DNA from: Clostridiales bacterium
GTDB lineage: Bacteria > Bacillota > Clostridia > Oscillospirales > Oscillospiraceae
Assembly (NCBI GenBank): GCA_029265975.1
Contig: JAJUGN010000002.1
Location: forward strand, 24,089-88,088
DNA: 64,000 bases
Direction: 5' to 3'
The position numbers were made by a program, and so were the translations under genes. Shown here piece by piece: positions 54,837-63,247 of this stretch. Position 1 is the first letter of the stretch. Each line of letters starts with the position of its first letter. Below the pieces are notes generated by a model that made no database searches, had not been told where the DNA came from, and worked only from the letters and a program-made list of their open reading frames with translations.

Positions 54837-55787
54837 TTATTTTACTTCCTGAACTTTGCTGCAGGAAACAAAATGCCCTTGACTCACTTCCACCAATTTT
54901 TGCGGCTTTTTGCACTCAGGCGTCGCGTTGATGCATCGTGCGGCGAAGCGGCAGCCCGGAGCCGGGTTGACGGGAGATGAAATTTCGCCCTGCAGCAAAA
55001 CTCTGTTTTTTTTGTGATGGACGTCCGGAACCGGTATTGCCGAAAGCAGAGCTTTTGTATAAGGATGCAGAGGATTTCTGAAAAGCTCGTCGGAAGACGC
55101 CTTTTCAACCATCTGGCCCAGATACATGACGATTATTTCGTCGGAAACGTACCTGACCACGGAAAGGTCGTGGGTGACAAACATATAAGACAGCTTCTTT
55201 TCCTTCTGGAGGTCCGACATCAGGTTCAGTATCTGCGCCTGAATCGAAACGTCAAGCGCCGAAACCGGCTCGTCGCAGACAATGAACTTGGGATTGAGAG
55301 CGAGCGCGCGGGCGATGCCTATTCTCTGGCATCTCCCTCCGTCCAGCTCGTGCGGATATGAATACTCGAATATCCTTGCAAGCCCTACGGTGTCCATGAG
55401 CTTGCGTGTTTCGCTTCTGATATAGTCTTTGTTTTTTTCGCCGTTTATATAAAAGGCTTCGCTTATCGTGTCGCTGACCGACATGCGCGGATTGAGGGAG
55501 GAAAACGGGTCCTGGAAAATTATCTGCATATCCCGCCGGAGCTGCCTCAGCTTTTTTCTGCTGACGCAGGTGACGTCCTCGCCCTCAAAAAATATTTTGC
55601 CGTCCGTGCTGTCCAGAAGGTGCAGTATAGTCCTGCCGAGCGTCGATTTGCCGCAGCCGGATTCCCCGACTACGCCGAGAGTGGTTCCGGCCTCCATCTT
55701 GAAGCTCACGTCGTCTACGGCGTGCAGAAGGCCCCTCGGAGTGTTGAAGTATTTCTTTAAGTTCTGGACCTCCAAAATCGTCGCCAT
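54837..55787 (-). CDS. ABC transporter ATPase, OppF/DppF type (system 3)
   Basis: 316 residues from the ATG at 55787, which overlaps the preceding stop as TAATG and has AGGAGG upstream. Walker [15 protein letters not shown], Walker [12 protein letters not shown] and the oligopeptide C-terminal tail (GCRFAARCINATPEC) are normal. The signature motif reads LDGGRCQRIGIARAL in place of the usual LSGGQRQR; the Ser to Asp change is at a residue that normally contacts ATP. It should pair with the OppD-type ATPase encoded upstream. Confidence 0.9.
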   Translation of the reverse strand: MATILEVQNLKKYFNTPRGLLHAVDDVSFKMEAGTTLGVVGESGCGKSTLGRTILHLLDSTDGKIFFEGEDVTCVSRKKLRQLRRDMQIIFQDPFSSLNPRMSVSDTISEAFYINGEKNKDYIRSETRKLMDTVGLARIFEYSYPHELDGGRCQRIGIARALALNPKFIVCDEPVSALDVSIQAQILNLMSDLQKEKKLSYMFVTHDLSVVRYVSDEIIVMYLGQMVEKASSDELFRNPLHPYTKALLSAIPVPDVHHKKNRVLLQGEISSPVNPAPGCRFAARCINATPECKKPQKLVEVSQGHFVSCSKVQEVK

Positions 55788-56776
55788 TATCTTGCCTCCT
55801 TTACCAGCGAATGCTTTATGCACCTGACCACATGGCCTTCTCCCGTGTCCGCAAGCTCAATTTCGTTGGCTCTGCATTCCTCGCTTGCGTGCGGGCACCT
55901 TTCGGCGAATTTGCATCCGCTTGGCAGGCGGGCCGGGTTCGGCATCATTCCGTTTATCGGCTTCAGCCTTTTTTCCTTGTTGCCGTCTGAGCTGGGCAGG
56001 GAGCCGAACAGACCAAGCGTGTATGGATGGAGCGGATTGTCGAATATTTCCTCGACGCTTGCGTACTCGATAATTTCGCCGGCATAAATGACGGCAACCT
56101 TGTCGCAGGTTTCCGCCACGATGCCGAGATCGTGCGTTATAAGCAGCATGGATGTTTTAAGCTCCTCTTTGAGCTTCGCCATCATTTCCAGAACCTGAGC
56201 CTGTATCGTCACGTCCAGCGCGGTAGTCGGCTCGTCGGCAAGCAGCAGCTCGGGTCTGCAGGCGAGCGCCATAGCGATTATGACGCGCTGCTTCATTCCG
56301 CCCGAAAACTGATGAGGGTATTCGTCATAGCGGCCTCCGGGTATGCCCACCATCTCAAGCATCTTTATCGCAAGCTCTTTTGTTTCCTTTTTTGAAAGCT
56401 TCTGGTGCAGCGAGATAGCCTCGGAAATCTGTTTCCCAACGGAAACGACCGGGTTCAGGGCGGACATTGGGTCCTGAAAAATCATCGAGATCTTATTTCC
56501 CCTTATTTTCCGCATTTCCTGTTCGCTGAGGCTCAGAAGATCCGTGCCGTTAAAAATTATATTTCCGCTTTTTGTCCGGCCCTGTGGCTTGGGAAGTATC
56601 CTCAGAATGGACTTGGCAATCGTAGTTTTGCCCGCTCCGGTTTCGCCGACCAGTCCGAGCGTCTCGCCTTTATATATATCGAGAGACACATGATTGACAG
56701 CCTGAATTATCTCCCTGTCCGAGGTAAATTCAACCGTCAGATCGCTTATTGTCAATAGTTTTTCGGCTTCTTTCAT
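55787..56776 (-). CDS. ABC transporter ATPase, OppD/DppD type (system 3)
   Basis: 329 residues from the ATG encoding MKEAEKLLTISDL, about five bases after AGGTG. Walker A GETGAGKTTIAKSI, signature FSGGMKQRVIIAMAL, Walker B LLADEPTTALD and the C-terminal oligopeptide segment (GCKFAERCPHASEEC) are all standard. It works with the OppF-type protein encoded next. Confidence 0.92.
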   Translation of the reverse strand: MKEAEKLLTISDLTVEFTSDREIIQAVNHVSLDIYKGETLGLVGETGAGKTTIAKSILRILPKPQGRTKSGNIIFNGTDLLSLSEQEMRKIRGNKISMIFQDPMSALNPVVSVGKQISEAISLHQKLSKKETKELAIKMLEMVGIPGGRYDEYPHQFSGGMKQRVIIAMALACRPELLLADEPTTALDVTIQAQVLEMMAKLKEELKTSMLLITHDLGIVAETCDKVAVIYAGEIIEYASVEEIFDNPLHPYTLGLFGSLPSSDGNKEKRLKPINGMMPNPARLPSGCKFAERCPHASEECRANEIELADTGEGHVVRCIKHSLVKEAR

Positions 56777-56826
56777 CTTTTCACCTGGCATCATTCAAAT
56801 TTCGCAAAACCGTATGTTCAGCCCGT

Positions 56827-57705
56827 CTAGTTTTTAAGGCGCGGATCCAAAGCGTCTCTTAGCCCGTCTCCGAGCAGATTGAAAGACAGAACGCTTATGA
56901 CCATTGCAATGCCGGGATAAGTGATAAGGCTTCCGTGCGTCCTTATGAAATCCTTGCCGGCAGTCAGCATAGCGCCCCACTCGGCTACCGGAGGCTGAGC
57001 GCCGAGTCCTATGAAGCTCAGCATCGACGCGGCCAGGATCGAGTTTCCGATATTCATCGTTATGGATATGAGAAGAGGAGCTATCGCGTTAGGGAGCGCA
57101 TACTTCATCACTATTCTGAAGTCTGTTGCGTTAATCGCTCTCGCCGCCTCTATATATTCCATGCTCCTCACCTTAAGAAGCGAGGCGCGTATTATTCTGG
57201 CGTATACCGACATTGTCGACACGCCTATGGCTATTATAGCGTTGTTGAGGCCGGGCCCCAGAGAAGTCGCCAGAGCTATCGAAAGCAGCAGCCCGGGTAT
57301 GGACTGGTAAATATCCAGAAACCGCATCAGAAGAATATCCACTTTCCCGCCGTAAAAACCGGCGAAAACGCCGAGCGTGGTGCCCAGAACCGTGGCTATT
57401 GCGACCGAAAACACGCCGATCTGCAGCGACTGCCGCGTCCCGTAGATAAGGCGGCTCAATTCGTCCCTTCCGAGATCGTCGGTGCCGAGAAGGTGCTCCC
57501 TGCTGGGCGGGGCGAAGGTATTCGTGAGATCCTGCTCGGCGTAGTCGTAAGGGGCGATCAGCGGAGCGAAAATCGCGATGAGAACCAGCAGCGCGATGAT
57601 AATCAGTCCCGCCACGGCGAGCTTGTTCTTTCGAAGACGACGCCATACTATTGAAATATTCGATTCCTTTTTCGCTTCCGCCGCCATTACGCCGCTGCTT
57701 TCCAT
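56827..57705 (-). CDS. ABC transporter permease, DppC/OppC type (system 3)
   Basis: 292 residues. An N-terminal membrane span (LAVAGLIIIALLVLIAIFAPLI) follows a charged cytoplasmic tail. Family landmarks are HLLGTDDLGRDELSRLIYGTR, the coupling loop MEYIEAARAINATDFRIVMKY and the end LLGDGLRDALDPRLKN. The start overlaps the upstream permease by 19 bases, with GGGAG as ribosome binding site inside that gene. Confidence 0.92.
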   Translation of the reverse strand: MESSGVMAAEAKKESNISIVWRRLRKNKLAVAGLIIIALLVLIAIFAPLIAPYDYAEQDLTNTFAPPSREHLLGTDDLGRDELSRLIYGTRQSLQIGVFSVAIATVLGTTLGVFAGFYGGKVDILLMRFLDIYQSIPGLLLSIALATSLGPGLNNAIIAIGVSTMSVYARIIRASLLKVRSMEYIEAARAINATDFRIVMKYALPNAIAPLLISITMNIGNSILAASMLSFIGLGAQPPVAEWGAMLTAGKDFIRTHGSLITYPGIAMVISVLSFNLLGDGLRDALDPRLKN

Positions 57706-58661
57706 TTTGCCGCACTCCCTTTCTTTTTCTTGCTGGAAAACTGAGCCCGGATCCTCGGATCGACAAAGGCCAATACTATGTCAACAAGCAGCATAATAAG
57801 ACTGAAGCATATCGCGATAACAAGCACTCCGCCCTGGACCACTGGATAATCGCGTTTCGATATCGCATTCACCATGTAGGAGCCCATTCCGGGTATCGAA
57901 AATATGGTCTCGGCAATAAGCGCTCCTCCCATCATCGTTCCCATGCTGTTGCCTGCCACGACGACGATCGGAATCAGACCGTTCCTCAAAATATGTCCCG
58001 TTATGACGAGCCGCTCCTTCTGGCCCTTGGCCCTTGCAGTCGTTACATAATCCTGCCTTATTACCTCAAGCATGCTCGACCTTGTCTGGCGGGCGATGCC
58101 GGCGGCGCCGCCGACGCTCATGGATATTACCGGAAGTATATAGCCCTTCCACGATTCGATTCCGACAACGGGCAGCAGTCTGAGATTTATGGAGAATATC
58201 ATGACCAGCACAAGAGCAAACCAGAAAGCCGGCATGGAAAGGAAGAACAACGCGCCAAACATCGTGGCGTTGTCCTTCCAGGTGTTCTGATTCATTGCGG
58301 CTATAGCCCCTGCCGGGATGCCAATAATAATCGACCAAAGGATGGCAAGACCCGCGAGCTTCAAAGTATATGGCAGCCTTACGAGCACCTCGTCGGAGAC
58401 GCTTCTTCCGGTGAAATAGGATTTGCCCAAGTCAAAGCGCAAAAACGCGTTGCCGATATACTCGAGATATCTTTCGCCGAAAGGCTTATCCAGGCCTAGT
58501 TCATGTTTCGTCTGCGCGATCGACTCCTGCGTCGCGCTGGGGCCCAGGATGATAACCGCCGGATCCCCTGGAGTGAAGTACATTATGGTAAAAACCAATA
58601 GCGAAACCCCCAGAAGAACAGGTATCATCAGCAAAAGCCTTTTTAACGTGTAATTTATCAC
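57687..58661 (-). CDS. ABC transporter permease, DppB/OppB type (system 3)
   Basis: 324 residues starting at a GTG (58661). Landmarks are LLMIPVLLGVSLLVFTIMYF, TPGDPAVIILGPSAT, DLGKSYFTGRSVSDEV and the coupling loop QDYVTTARAKGQKERLVITG. It is the first gene of the third importer operon. No convincing promoter was recognised in the bases directly upstream. Confidence 0.92.
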   Translation of the reverse strand: MINYTLKRLLLMIPVLLGVSLLVFTIMYFTPGDPAVIILGPSATQESIAQTKHELGLDKPFGERYLEYIGNAFLRFDLGKSYFTGRSVSDEVLVRLPYTLKLAGLAILWSIIIGIPAGAIAAMNQNTWKDNATMFGALFFLSMPAFWFALVLVMIFSINLRLLPVVGIESWKGYILPVISMSVGGAAGIARQTRSSMLEVIRQDYVTTARAKGQKERLVITGHILRNGLIPIVVVAGNSMGTMMGGALIAETIFSIPGMGSYMVNAISKRDYPVVQGGVLVIAICFSLIMLLVDIVLAFVDPRIRAQFSSKKKKGSAAKWKAAA

Positions 58662-59323
58662 TTTTTAACACCCGACCTTTGTTTTTTCACGATTCATATG
58701 CAAAAACGTTTTATATATCAAACCTCAGCCGTTTCACCCCCGGATATCTTCGGAAAACAAAAACTGGGATTAGTCGCAGTCTTTTCGTCTTTAAGCTGGC
58801 CTTCGGCTCTTGCCGGCAAGCAAACACCGAGCGCTCAAGAAAGGGGCAGCCGACATATCCCTGCTTAAAATACTAAGCGCCATGTTTACTCCCCGAGCCT
58901 CCGTCCGATTATGCAGAAAGACAGCAGTATGCAGCCTTGTTATTAAAATTAATAATAACACAAAAATATTTTTACTAATATTGATATTTATTACGAAAAT
59001 AGAGGTTGCAATTGTATGTCATGTTATTGTGAAAACAATACTTGAGGCAATAGTTGTGCGCAATATACAACCGTTTTTAAATAAATATCAATTTTATATA
59101 TTTGTAAGCAGCACAAAATGATTCTCATAATAATTTAAGTTTCCGGTCGGCAAACGTTTTTTAGTCCCCGACGATAGAAACGATTTTTGTCAAAAAGAAT
59201 TGAAAAATATAGAAAACTGTTATAAAATAATCTGCAAGAGATTTTGCGGCATATTCTTATTTATTCCGCATTATTCTCATCGGCGGTTACAAACAAAAAA
59301 CTTAATAAGAGGTGAGCGGCCAT
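58662..59323. other. Gene-free stretch of about 660 bases with an A/T-rich centre
   Basis: Between divergent genes. From about 58920 to 59130 the composition drops to strongly A/T-rich, unlike the surrounding sequence, and the ORF predicted across it (58810-59121) has no ribosome binding site or recognisable product. It may hold regulatory DNA or a decayed remnant. Confidence 0.5.
59200..59228 (+). promoter_or_regulatory. Possible promoter of the zinc-ribbon gene
   Basis: TTGAAA at 59200-59205, 17 bases, TAAAAT at 59223-59228. Confidence 0.45.
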
Positions 59324-60034
59324 ATGTCTGAGCACAACGAAACGGAAGGCTGGCGCTGTTCCTGCGGAGCGGTTTCCAGCGGGAGCTTCTGTCCTTCCTG
59401 CGGTAAAAAAATGCCCGAAAAAGCTTCTCTTTTTTGCACAAAATGCGGAGCCGAGCTGCAAAGCGACGCTCGATTCTGCAGAGCCTGCGGGGCTCCGACA
59501 GGCGTCCCCAACGCAGCCGCCGACCCCGTGTCGGCACAGCAGCCCCGGCAGTCGCATGCCTCAGGTGAGCCTTTCGATGCCCAGCCCCAACCCAAGCAGA
59601 AAAAGAAAAGAAGAGGCTGCTTAATCTCGATTTTGGCTGTTATTGTTTTGTTCATCGTTCTTGCGATAGCAAACGGAGGGGAATTCCGCTTTTCGACCGC
59701 CAACATCAGCGAGCCGGCTATGGCGTCCTCGGTTGATCCTGTCTCAATGAAGCCCGTAAGCAAAACGGACGTTTTTTCGCCGCAGTCGCCGATAATTTAC
59801 GCGACAGCGCTTGTAAAAAATGCCCCCTCCGATACGAAGATCTCGGCCAAATGGATATATGTGGACGCAAAAATAGATATCGCCACGGTAGACGTTAAAA
59901 CCACGCAGACAAATCAATATGTGGCATTCAACCTAACCAGACCCGCCAACGGCTTCCCGGCAGGCGAATACAAAGTCGAGATATACTTAAATGACAAATT
60001 AAAGGAAACCATCAAATTCACTGTAAAGAAATAG
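59324..60034 (+). CDS. Zinc-ribbon membrane protein of unknown function
   Basis: 236 residues from the ATG at 59324, nine bases after AGAGGTG. The N-terminus carries two or three zinc-ribbon pairs (CSCG...CPSCG; CTKCG...CRACG) in the first 65 residues, followed by a Gln/Pro/Lys linker and one membrane span (CLISILAVIVLFIVLAIA). An outer domain of about 110 residues follows (SPIIYATALVKNAPSDTKIS; FPAGEYKVEIYLNDKLKETI) that looks like a small beta sandwich. The layout is like the protein at 15930 but with a different outer domain. Function unknown. Confidence 0.75.
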   Translation: MSEHNETEGWRCSCGAVSSGSFCPSCGKKMPEKASLFCTKCGAELQSDARFCRACGAPTGVPNAAADPVSAQQPRQSHASGEPFDAQPQPKQKKKRRGCLISILAVIVLFIVLAIANGGEFRFSTANISEPAMASSVDPVSMKPVSKTDVFSPQSPIIYATALVKNAPSDTKISAKWIYVDAKIDIATVDVKTTQTNQYVAFNLTRPANGFPAGEYKVEIYLNDKLKETIKFTVKK

Positions 60035-60044
60035 GTAATTTTTC

Positions 60045-60099
60045 CCGCCCGAAAAACGCAGCCGCCGAGAAAAAAACGGCGGCTGCGTTTTTCGGGCGG
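60045..60099 (+). terminator. Terminator of the zinc-ribbon gene
   Basis: CCGCCCGAAAAACGCAGCCG and its exact complement form a stem of more than 20 bp with a short A-rich loop; the T-run lies within the descending arm. Confidence 0.85.
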
Positions 60100-60166
60100 T
60101 CGCATTTGAAGTTTTGTCGCCCCATACGCAGCCGGACACGCTTTGGTGTATTTTGCCAAAAAATTA

Positions 60167-60194
60167 TATATAATAAACTATGTTTTATTATATA
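60167..60194. repeat. Perfect 11-bp A/T inverted repeat
   Basis: TATATAATAAA and TTTATTATATA are separated by six bases, just upstream of the GPH transporter promoter. Possible operator. Confidence 0.4.
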
Positions 60195-60207
60195 TTGCAT
60201 ATATTTA

Positions 60208-60236
60208 TTTACTTTTTACCCCTTATTTGTTATAAT
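60208..60236 (+). promoter_or_regulatory. Promoter of the GPH-type transporter gene
   Basis: TTTACT at 60208-60213, 17 bases, TATAAT at 60231-60236. The leader to the start codon is about 160 bases. Confidence 0.65.
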
Positions 60237-60403
60237 GTAACTGCCGCTAAAATTTCCACGCATCAAATTATCAGTCCCGAAAGGAGGGCATATTGTAAAA
60301 TCATAAAACAAACGGCATTTTCGGCGTTTGCAGCCCCTTATCCCCCTGATATTATTGTGTAGTCATGCCCCGCGTGCGGGAATCTTGCAATTGGAGGGAA
60401 AAA

Positions 60404-61759
60404 ATGCAAAATTCGAAGCTCGATCGTAAGTTTTTGTTATGGGGTGTCGAAAGCGTCGGCGAAGGCTGGATTACTATGATATCCAGCACTTATTTGGCAA
60501 TATTCATGACCGATGTCGCTCTTTTACCCCTCGCCCTAATAAGCGGCGCAATGCTCATCATGAGCATTTGCGATTTCATCTTCGCTTCTTCAGCAGGAGC
60601 TGTAATATCGATGCTGCGCCCCGGCAAATGGGGACGGCTGCGCACATATATTCTTATTTGCCCGCCTCTTACGGTCGTTTTTTACATAATTCATTTTGTC
60701 TCGGTTCCCGGCAGCGCACTGCTTTCCGCCGTAATAATAACCTTCGGCTTTGTGGCCGCAAAACTTTTTCAAAATCTGAGCTATACGGCAAACGTTTCCT
60801 TAATAAACGTAATAGCCAGGAATCAGGAGGAGAAAAACCGCCTCAGCTCCCAGCGCATGATAGGCTCCAACGCCGGCAGAATGCTCGGAAACTACCTCAC
60901 GCCCACGATTGTTGTCGCGCTGGCGGCCTCCTTAAGCGAGAGGCTTTTATATCCGTTGATTGTAATAGGCTCCGGAGTCGTCTATATTGCTACAAATCTG
61001 GTACATTTCAGGCTTTCAAAAGGATTCGAGGAGTTTTCCGAAAACAATCCGGCAGAAAAAGACGGGGACACTCTTTCGCTGAAAGCTGTTTTCAAAGTGC
61101 TTTCCTCAAATTTTCAGCTCCTTGTAACTCTCATAATAGACTTGTCCAGCAACGTGGCGGCGCTTGTGCTGCCCTCCGTCGCCGTATACTATTACAAGTA
61201 TGTGGCGCTTCGCCCCGACCTCACCGCCCTTCATATGCTCGTTATAGGCATCGCGGGGATGTCCGGTTCTCTGCTTGTTAGGATAATAGGTTGCAAAGTC
61301 AAAGATCCGAGAAAATTTCTGCTGGTCGTTTATCCCTTGATTGCCGTTTTTCTGTTTTGCACCAGATTTGTTGCCGGCAGCGTATTATTGTTTATGGCTT
61401 TCAATTTTGTCGTCCACGGCCTGACAGGCACAACCCAGACCTTTGAGCTAAGCCTTTATATGGACAATGTGATATATACGAAATATAAAACCGGAAAGGA
61501 CGCCAACGCCATAATCATGGGGCTCAGCGGAGTTACCGTCAGGCTGGCCAACATACTGAAAAGCGTTTTGATTCCCTTCGCTTTGATGACATCGGGCTAT
61601 GTGGCGGGAAAGGTGACGCCGGCCGTTAAAGCCTCCATCATAAACACTTATAGCATAATACCGGCTATAATCCCCTTGATAGGCTTCATTTTCCTCAAAT
61701 TCTTCTACAAGCTTACAAAAGAAAAAATGGAGGAAATCAAAACAGGCGCAAAAAGCTGA
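60404..61759 (+). CDS. GPH/MFS-type sugar transporter-like membrane protein
   Basis: 451 residues from the ATG at 60404, which follows GGAGGGAAAAA; the ORF track start at 60365 is upstream of the site. About twelve hydrophobic segments with the MFS_2/GPH (melibiose-carrier-like) look: FLLWGVESVGEGWITMISST, ICDFIFASSAGAVISMLRPG, RMIGSNAGRMLGNYLTPTI. The usual GPH cation-binding NPxGD-like motif is not obvious. It would be a cation- or proton-coupled importer, substrate unknown. It stands alone. Confidence 0.75.
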   Translation: MQNSKLDRKFLLWGVESVGEGWITMISSTYLAIFMTDVALLPLALISGAMLIMSICDFIFASSAGAVISMLRPGKWGRLRTYILICPPLTVVFYIIHFVSVPGSALLSAVIITFGFVAAKLFQNLSYTANVSLINVIARNQEEKNRLSSQRMIGSNAGRMLGNYLTPTIVVALAASLSERLLYPLIVIGSGVVYIATNLVHFRLSKGFEEFSENNPAEKDGDTLSLKAVFKVLSSNFQLLVTLIIDLSSNVAALVLPSVAVYYYKYVALRPDLTALHMLVIGIAGMSGSLLVRIIGCKVKDPRKFLLVVYPLIAVFLFCTRFVAGSVLLFMAFNFVVHGLTGTTQTFELSLYMDNVIYTKYKTGKDANAIIMGLSGVTVRLANILKSVLIPFALMTSGYVAGKVTPAVKASIINTYSIIPAIIPLIGFIFLKFFYKLTKEKMEEIKTGAKS

Positions 61760-61958
61760 GTCATCGGCCTCGCGCCGACCGGATCGCCTTTAGTGCGTCG
61801 GCGGCAGGGGCACAATTCGCCGCCTTGATTACTGCAATTATAGCCGGAACCGAAAAAAAGCGTTTCGGTTTTCTGCTTTACCGCAGCCGCAGAAAGGCTG
61901 TTTTGAAACCGCTAATGTCCTTTTTCCACAGCGCTCCGGGGCGCGTTGCAATTTGTAA

Positions 61959-62004
61959 GGCGGCTGAGGGCCCGCATTGGGGCGCGCCCTCAGCCGTCTC
62001 TTTT
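61959..62004 (+). terminator. Terminator of the GPH-type gene
   Basis: GGCGGCTGAGGGC pairs with GCCCTCAGCCGTC, followed by TCTTTT. A weaker hairpin, AACCGAAA/TTTCGGTT, occurs 100 bases earlier. Confidence 0.7.
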
Positions 62005-62118
62005 GGCTTCTGGGCTCCTTTATGGCTGCGCCCGGCCAAGTTATAAAATTTGCATGTTTCCATCCGATATATGAATTGGCGCCATCTGTTAAAGCGGGCC
62101 GATTTTAGGGTGGTAGAC

Positions 62119-63231
62119 ATGAAAAATATATTAAGAAAAGCGGTTATCGCGGTTTTTTTCATTATTTCTTTTTCTATCGCAGCCTCAGCCGCAGATTTTG
62201 AATCAGGCTGGGGAAAAGCACTTGAGGTCAGAGATGTCGAGGCTAGGGCTTTTTTGAAAAAGGCCGCGCAAGGAATCTGCGCTCCTGAAGACAGTGACTA
62301 TGAAAAGGTCAGAAAATTGAATGAATATGTCTGCCTGAACGCCGATTACGATTATGGCAACAACGCTTCCGGCATCGCGGACTTCGTGTTTAACGGAAAA
62401 GCCATATGCTCCGGTTACGCTGAGACGCTTGCCTATTTGCTGGACTGCGTGAACGTGAAAAATTTCACGATAACGGCTCATGTATACACCGGCAGCGGTT
62501 CCAAGACGCTGCACATATGGAATGTGGTTTATGTCGACGGAAAGTGGCTGCATGTCGATCCTACATGGAACGATGCTACCAGAAGCTCGGCAAATCCGAA
62601 CGGGAAATATTTTTTAATAAGCGGAGAGGAAATCTTTGCGAACAGGGAAAAATCTTTGCTTGTAAAAACGGAAGACTACGACAATTTTTATAATTTTATC
62701 AGGACGGCCTCGGTATCGTTTAATGCCGGAGAGGCGCTTGATATGAGCAAACACGGAAATCGGGAGTATTCCCGGAGCAACGAGCCCGTGAAAGAAGCTT
62801 TTGGGACTTCCGCCAGTCCTCTTAAAAATATTCAAGCTTTGACTGTCAGGGAAGGCAGGGTGCTGGCGCCGCTGCGCGACATCGCCTTCGCTCTCGGCGG
62901 ATACGTCAGGCAGGAAAGCGGGGGCACGGCAAGCGTCATTCTCGGCACCCGCACCCTGGTCATGAAAAGCGGCGCCCTGGAAGGAACGATAGACGGAGAT
63001 ATCTTTACATTCGACGTCCCTCCCCAGTTGATTGACGGTGTTTTCATGGTTCCCGTGAGGACCGCTTTCGAAAAGCTGGGCGCGAAGGTAACTTACAATG
63101 AAATCACTTCCGAAGTTACCGTCTCCTTTGATCCTCACATGCCCGCAGTCAATTTGCTTTTCCGGCCGGACCGCCTTAAACCGGGGGGGCTCCGCGGCGA
63201 TTGCCGCGGAGCCCCCGAGCTGTCCGTGTAA
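62119..63231 (+). CDS. Secreted transglutaminase-like protein with copper-amine-oxidase-N-like domain
   Basis: 370 residues from the ATG encoding MKNILRKAVIAVFF, with a signal peptide (VIAVFFIISFSIAASAA). Residues 60-170 form a transglutaminase-like cysteine peptidase fold with a visible triad: Cys in GKAICSGYAETLAYLL, His in TLHIWNVVYVDG and Asp in WLHVDPTWND. The C-terminal 110 residues (APLRDIAFALGGYV; ILGTRTLVMKSGALEGTIDG; VFMVPVRTAFEKLGAKVTYN) match the copper amine oxidase N-terminal-like domain common in secreted Firmicutes proteins. Probably a cell-wall-associated peptidase or cross-linking enzyme. The last residues are encoded by a strong hairpin, so the true C-terminus may be adapted to or derived from a terminator. 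Confidence 0.85.
   Translation: MKNILRKAVIAVFFIISFSIAASAADFESGWGKALEVRDVEARAFLKKAAQGICAPEDSDYEKVRKLNEYVCLNADYDYGNNASGIADFVFNGKAICSGYAETLAYLLDCVNVKNFTITAHVYTGSGSKTLHIWNVVYVDGKWLHVDPTWNDATRSSANPNGKYFLISGEEIFANREKSLLVKTEDYDNFYNFIRTASVSFNAGEALDMSKHGNREYSRSNEPVKEAFGTSASPLKNIQALTVREGRVLAPLRDIAFALGGYVRQESGGTASVILGTRTLVMKSGALEGTIDGDIFTFDVPPQLIDGVFMVPVRTAFEKLGAKVTYNEITSEVTVSFDPHMPAVNLLFRPDRLKPGGLRGDCRGAPELSV
63185..63216. terminator. Hairpin at the convergent gene ends
   Basis: GGGGGCTCCGCGGC, loop GATT, GCCGCGGAGCCCCC: a perfect 14-bp stem overlapping the last codons of the transglutaminase-like gene and 31 bases after the stop of the minus-strand gene. T-runs are absent on both sides. Confidence 0.6.
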
Positions 63232-63247
63232 TATTTGCATCAGTTTT

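Noticed and set aside
58810-59121. 103-codon ORF in the A/T-rich gap
   Set aside because: No ribosome binding site, composition-driven, and no recognisable product.
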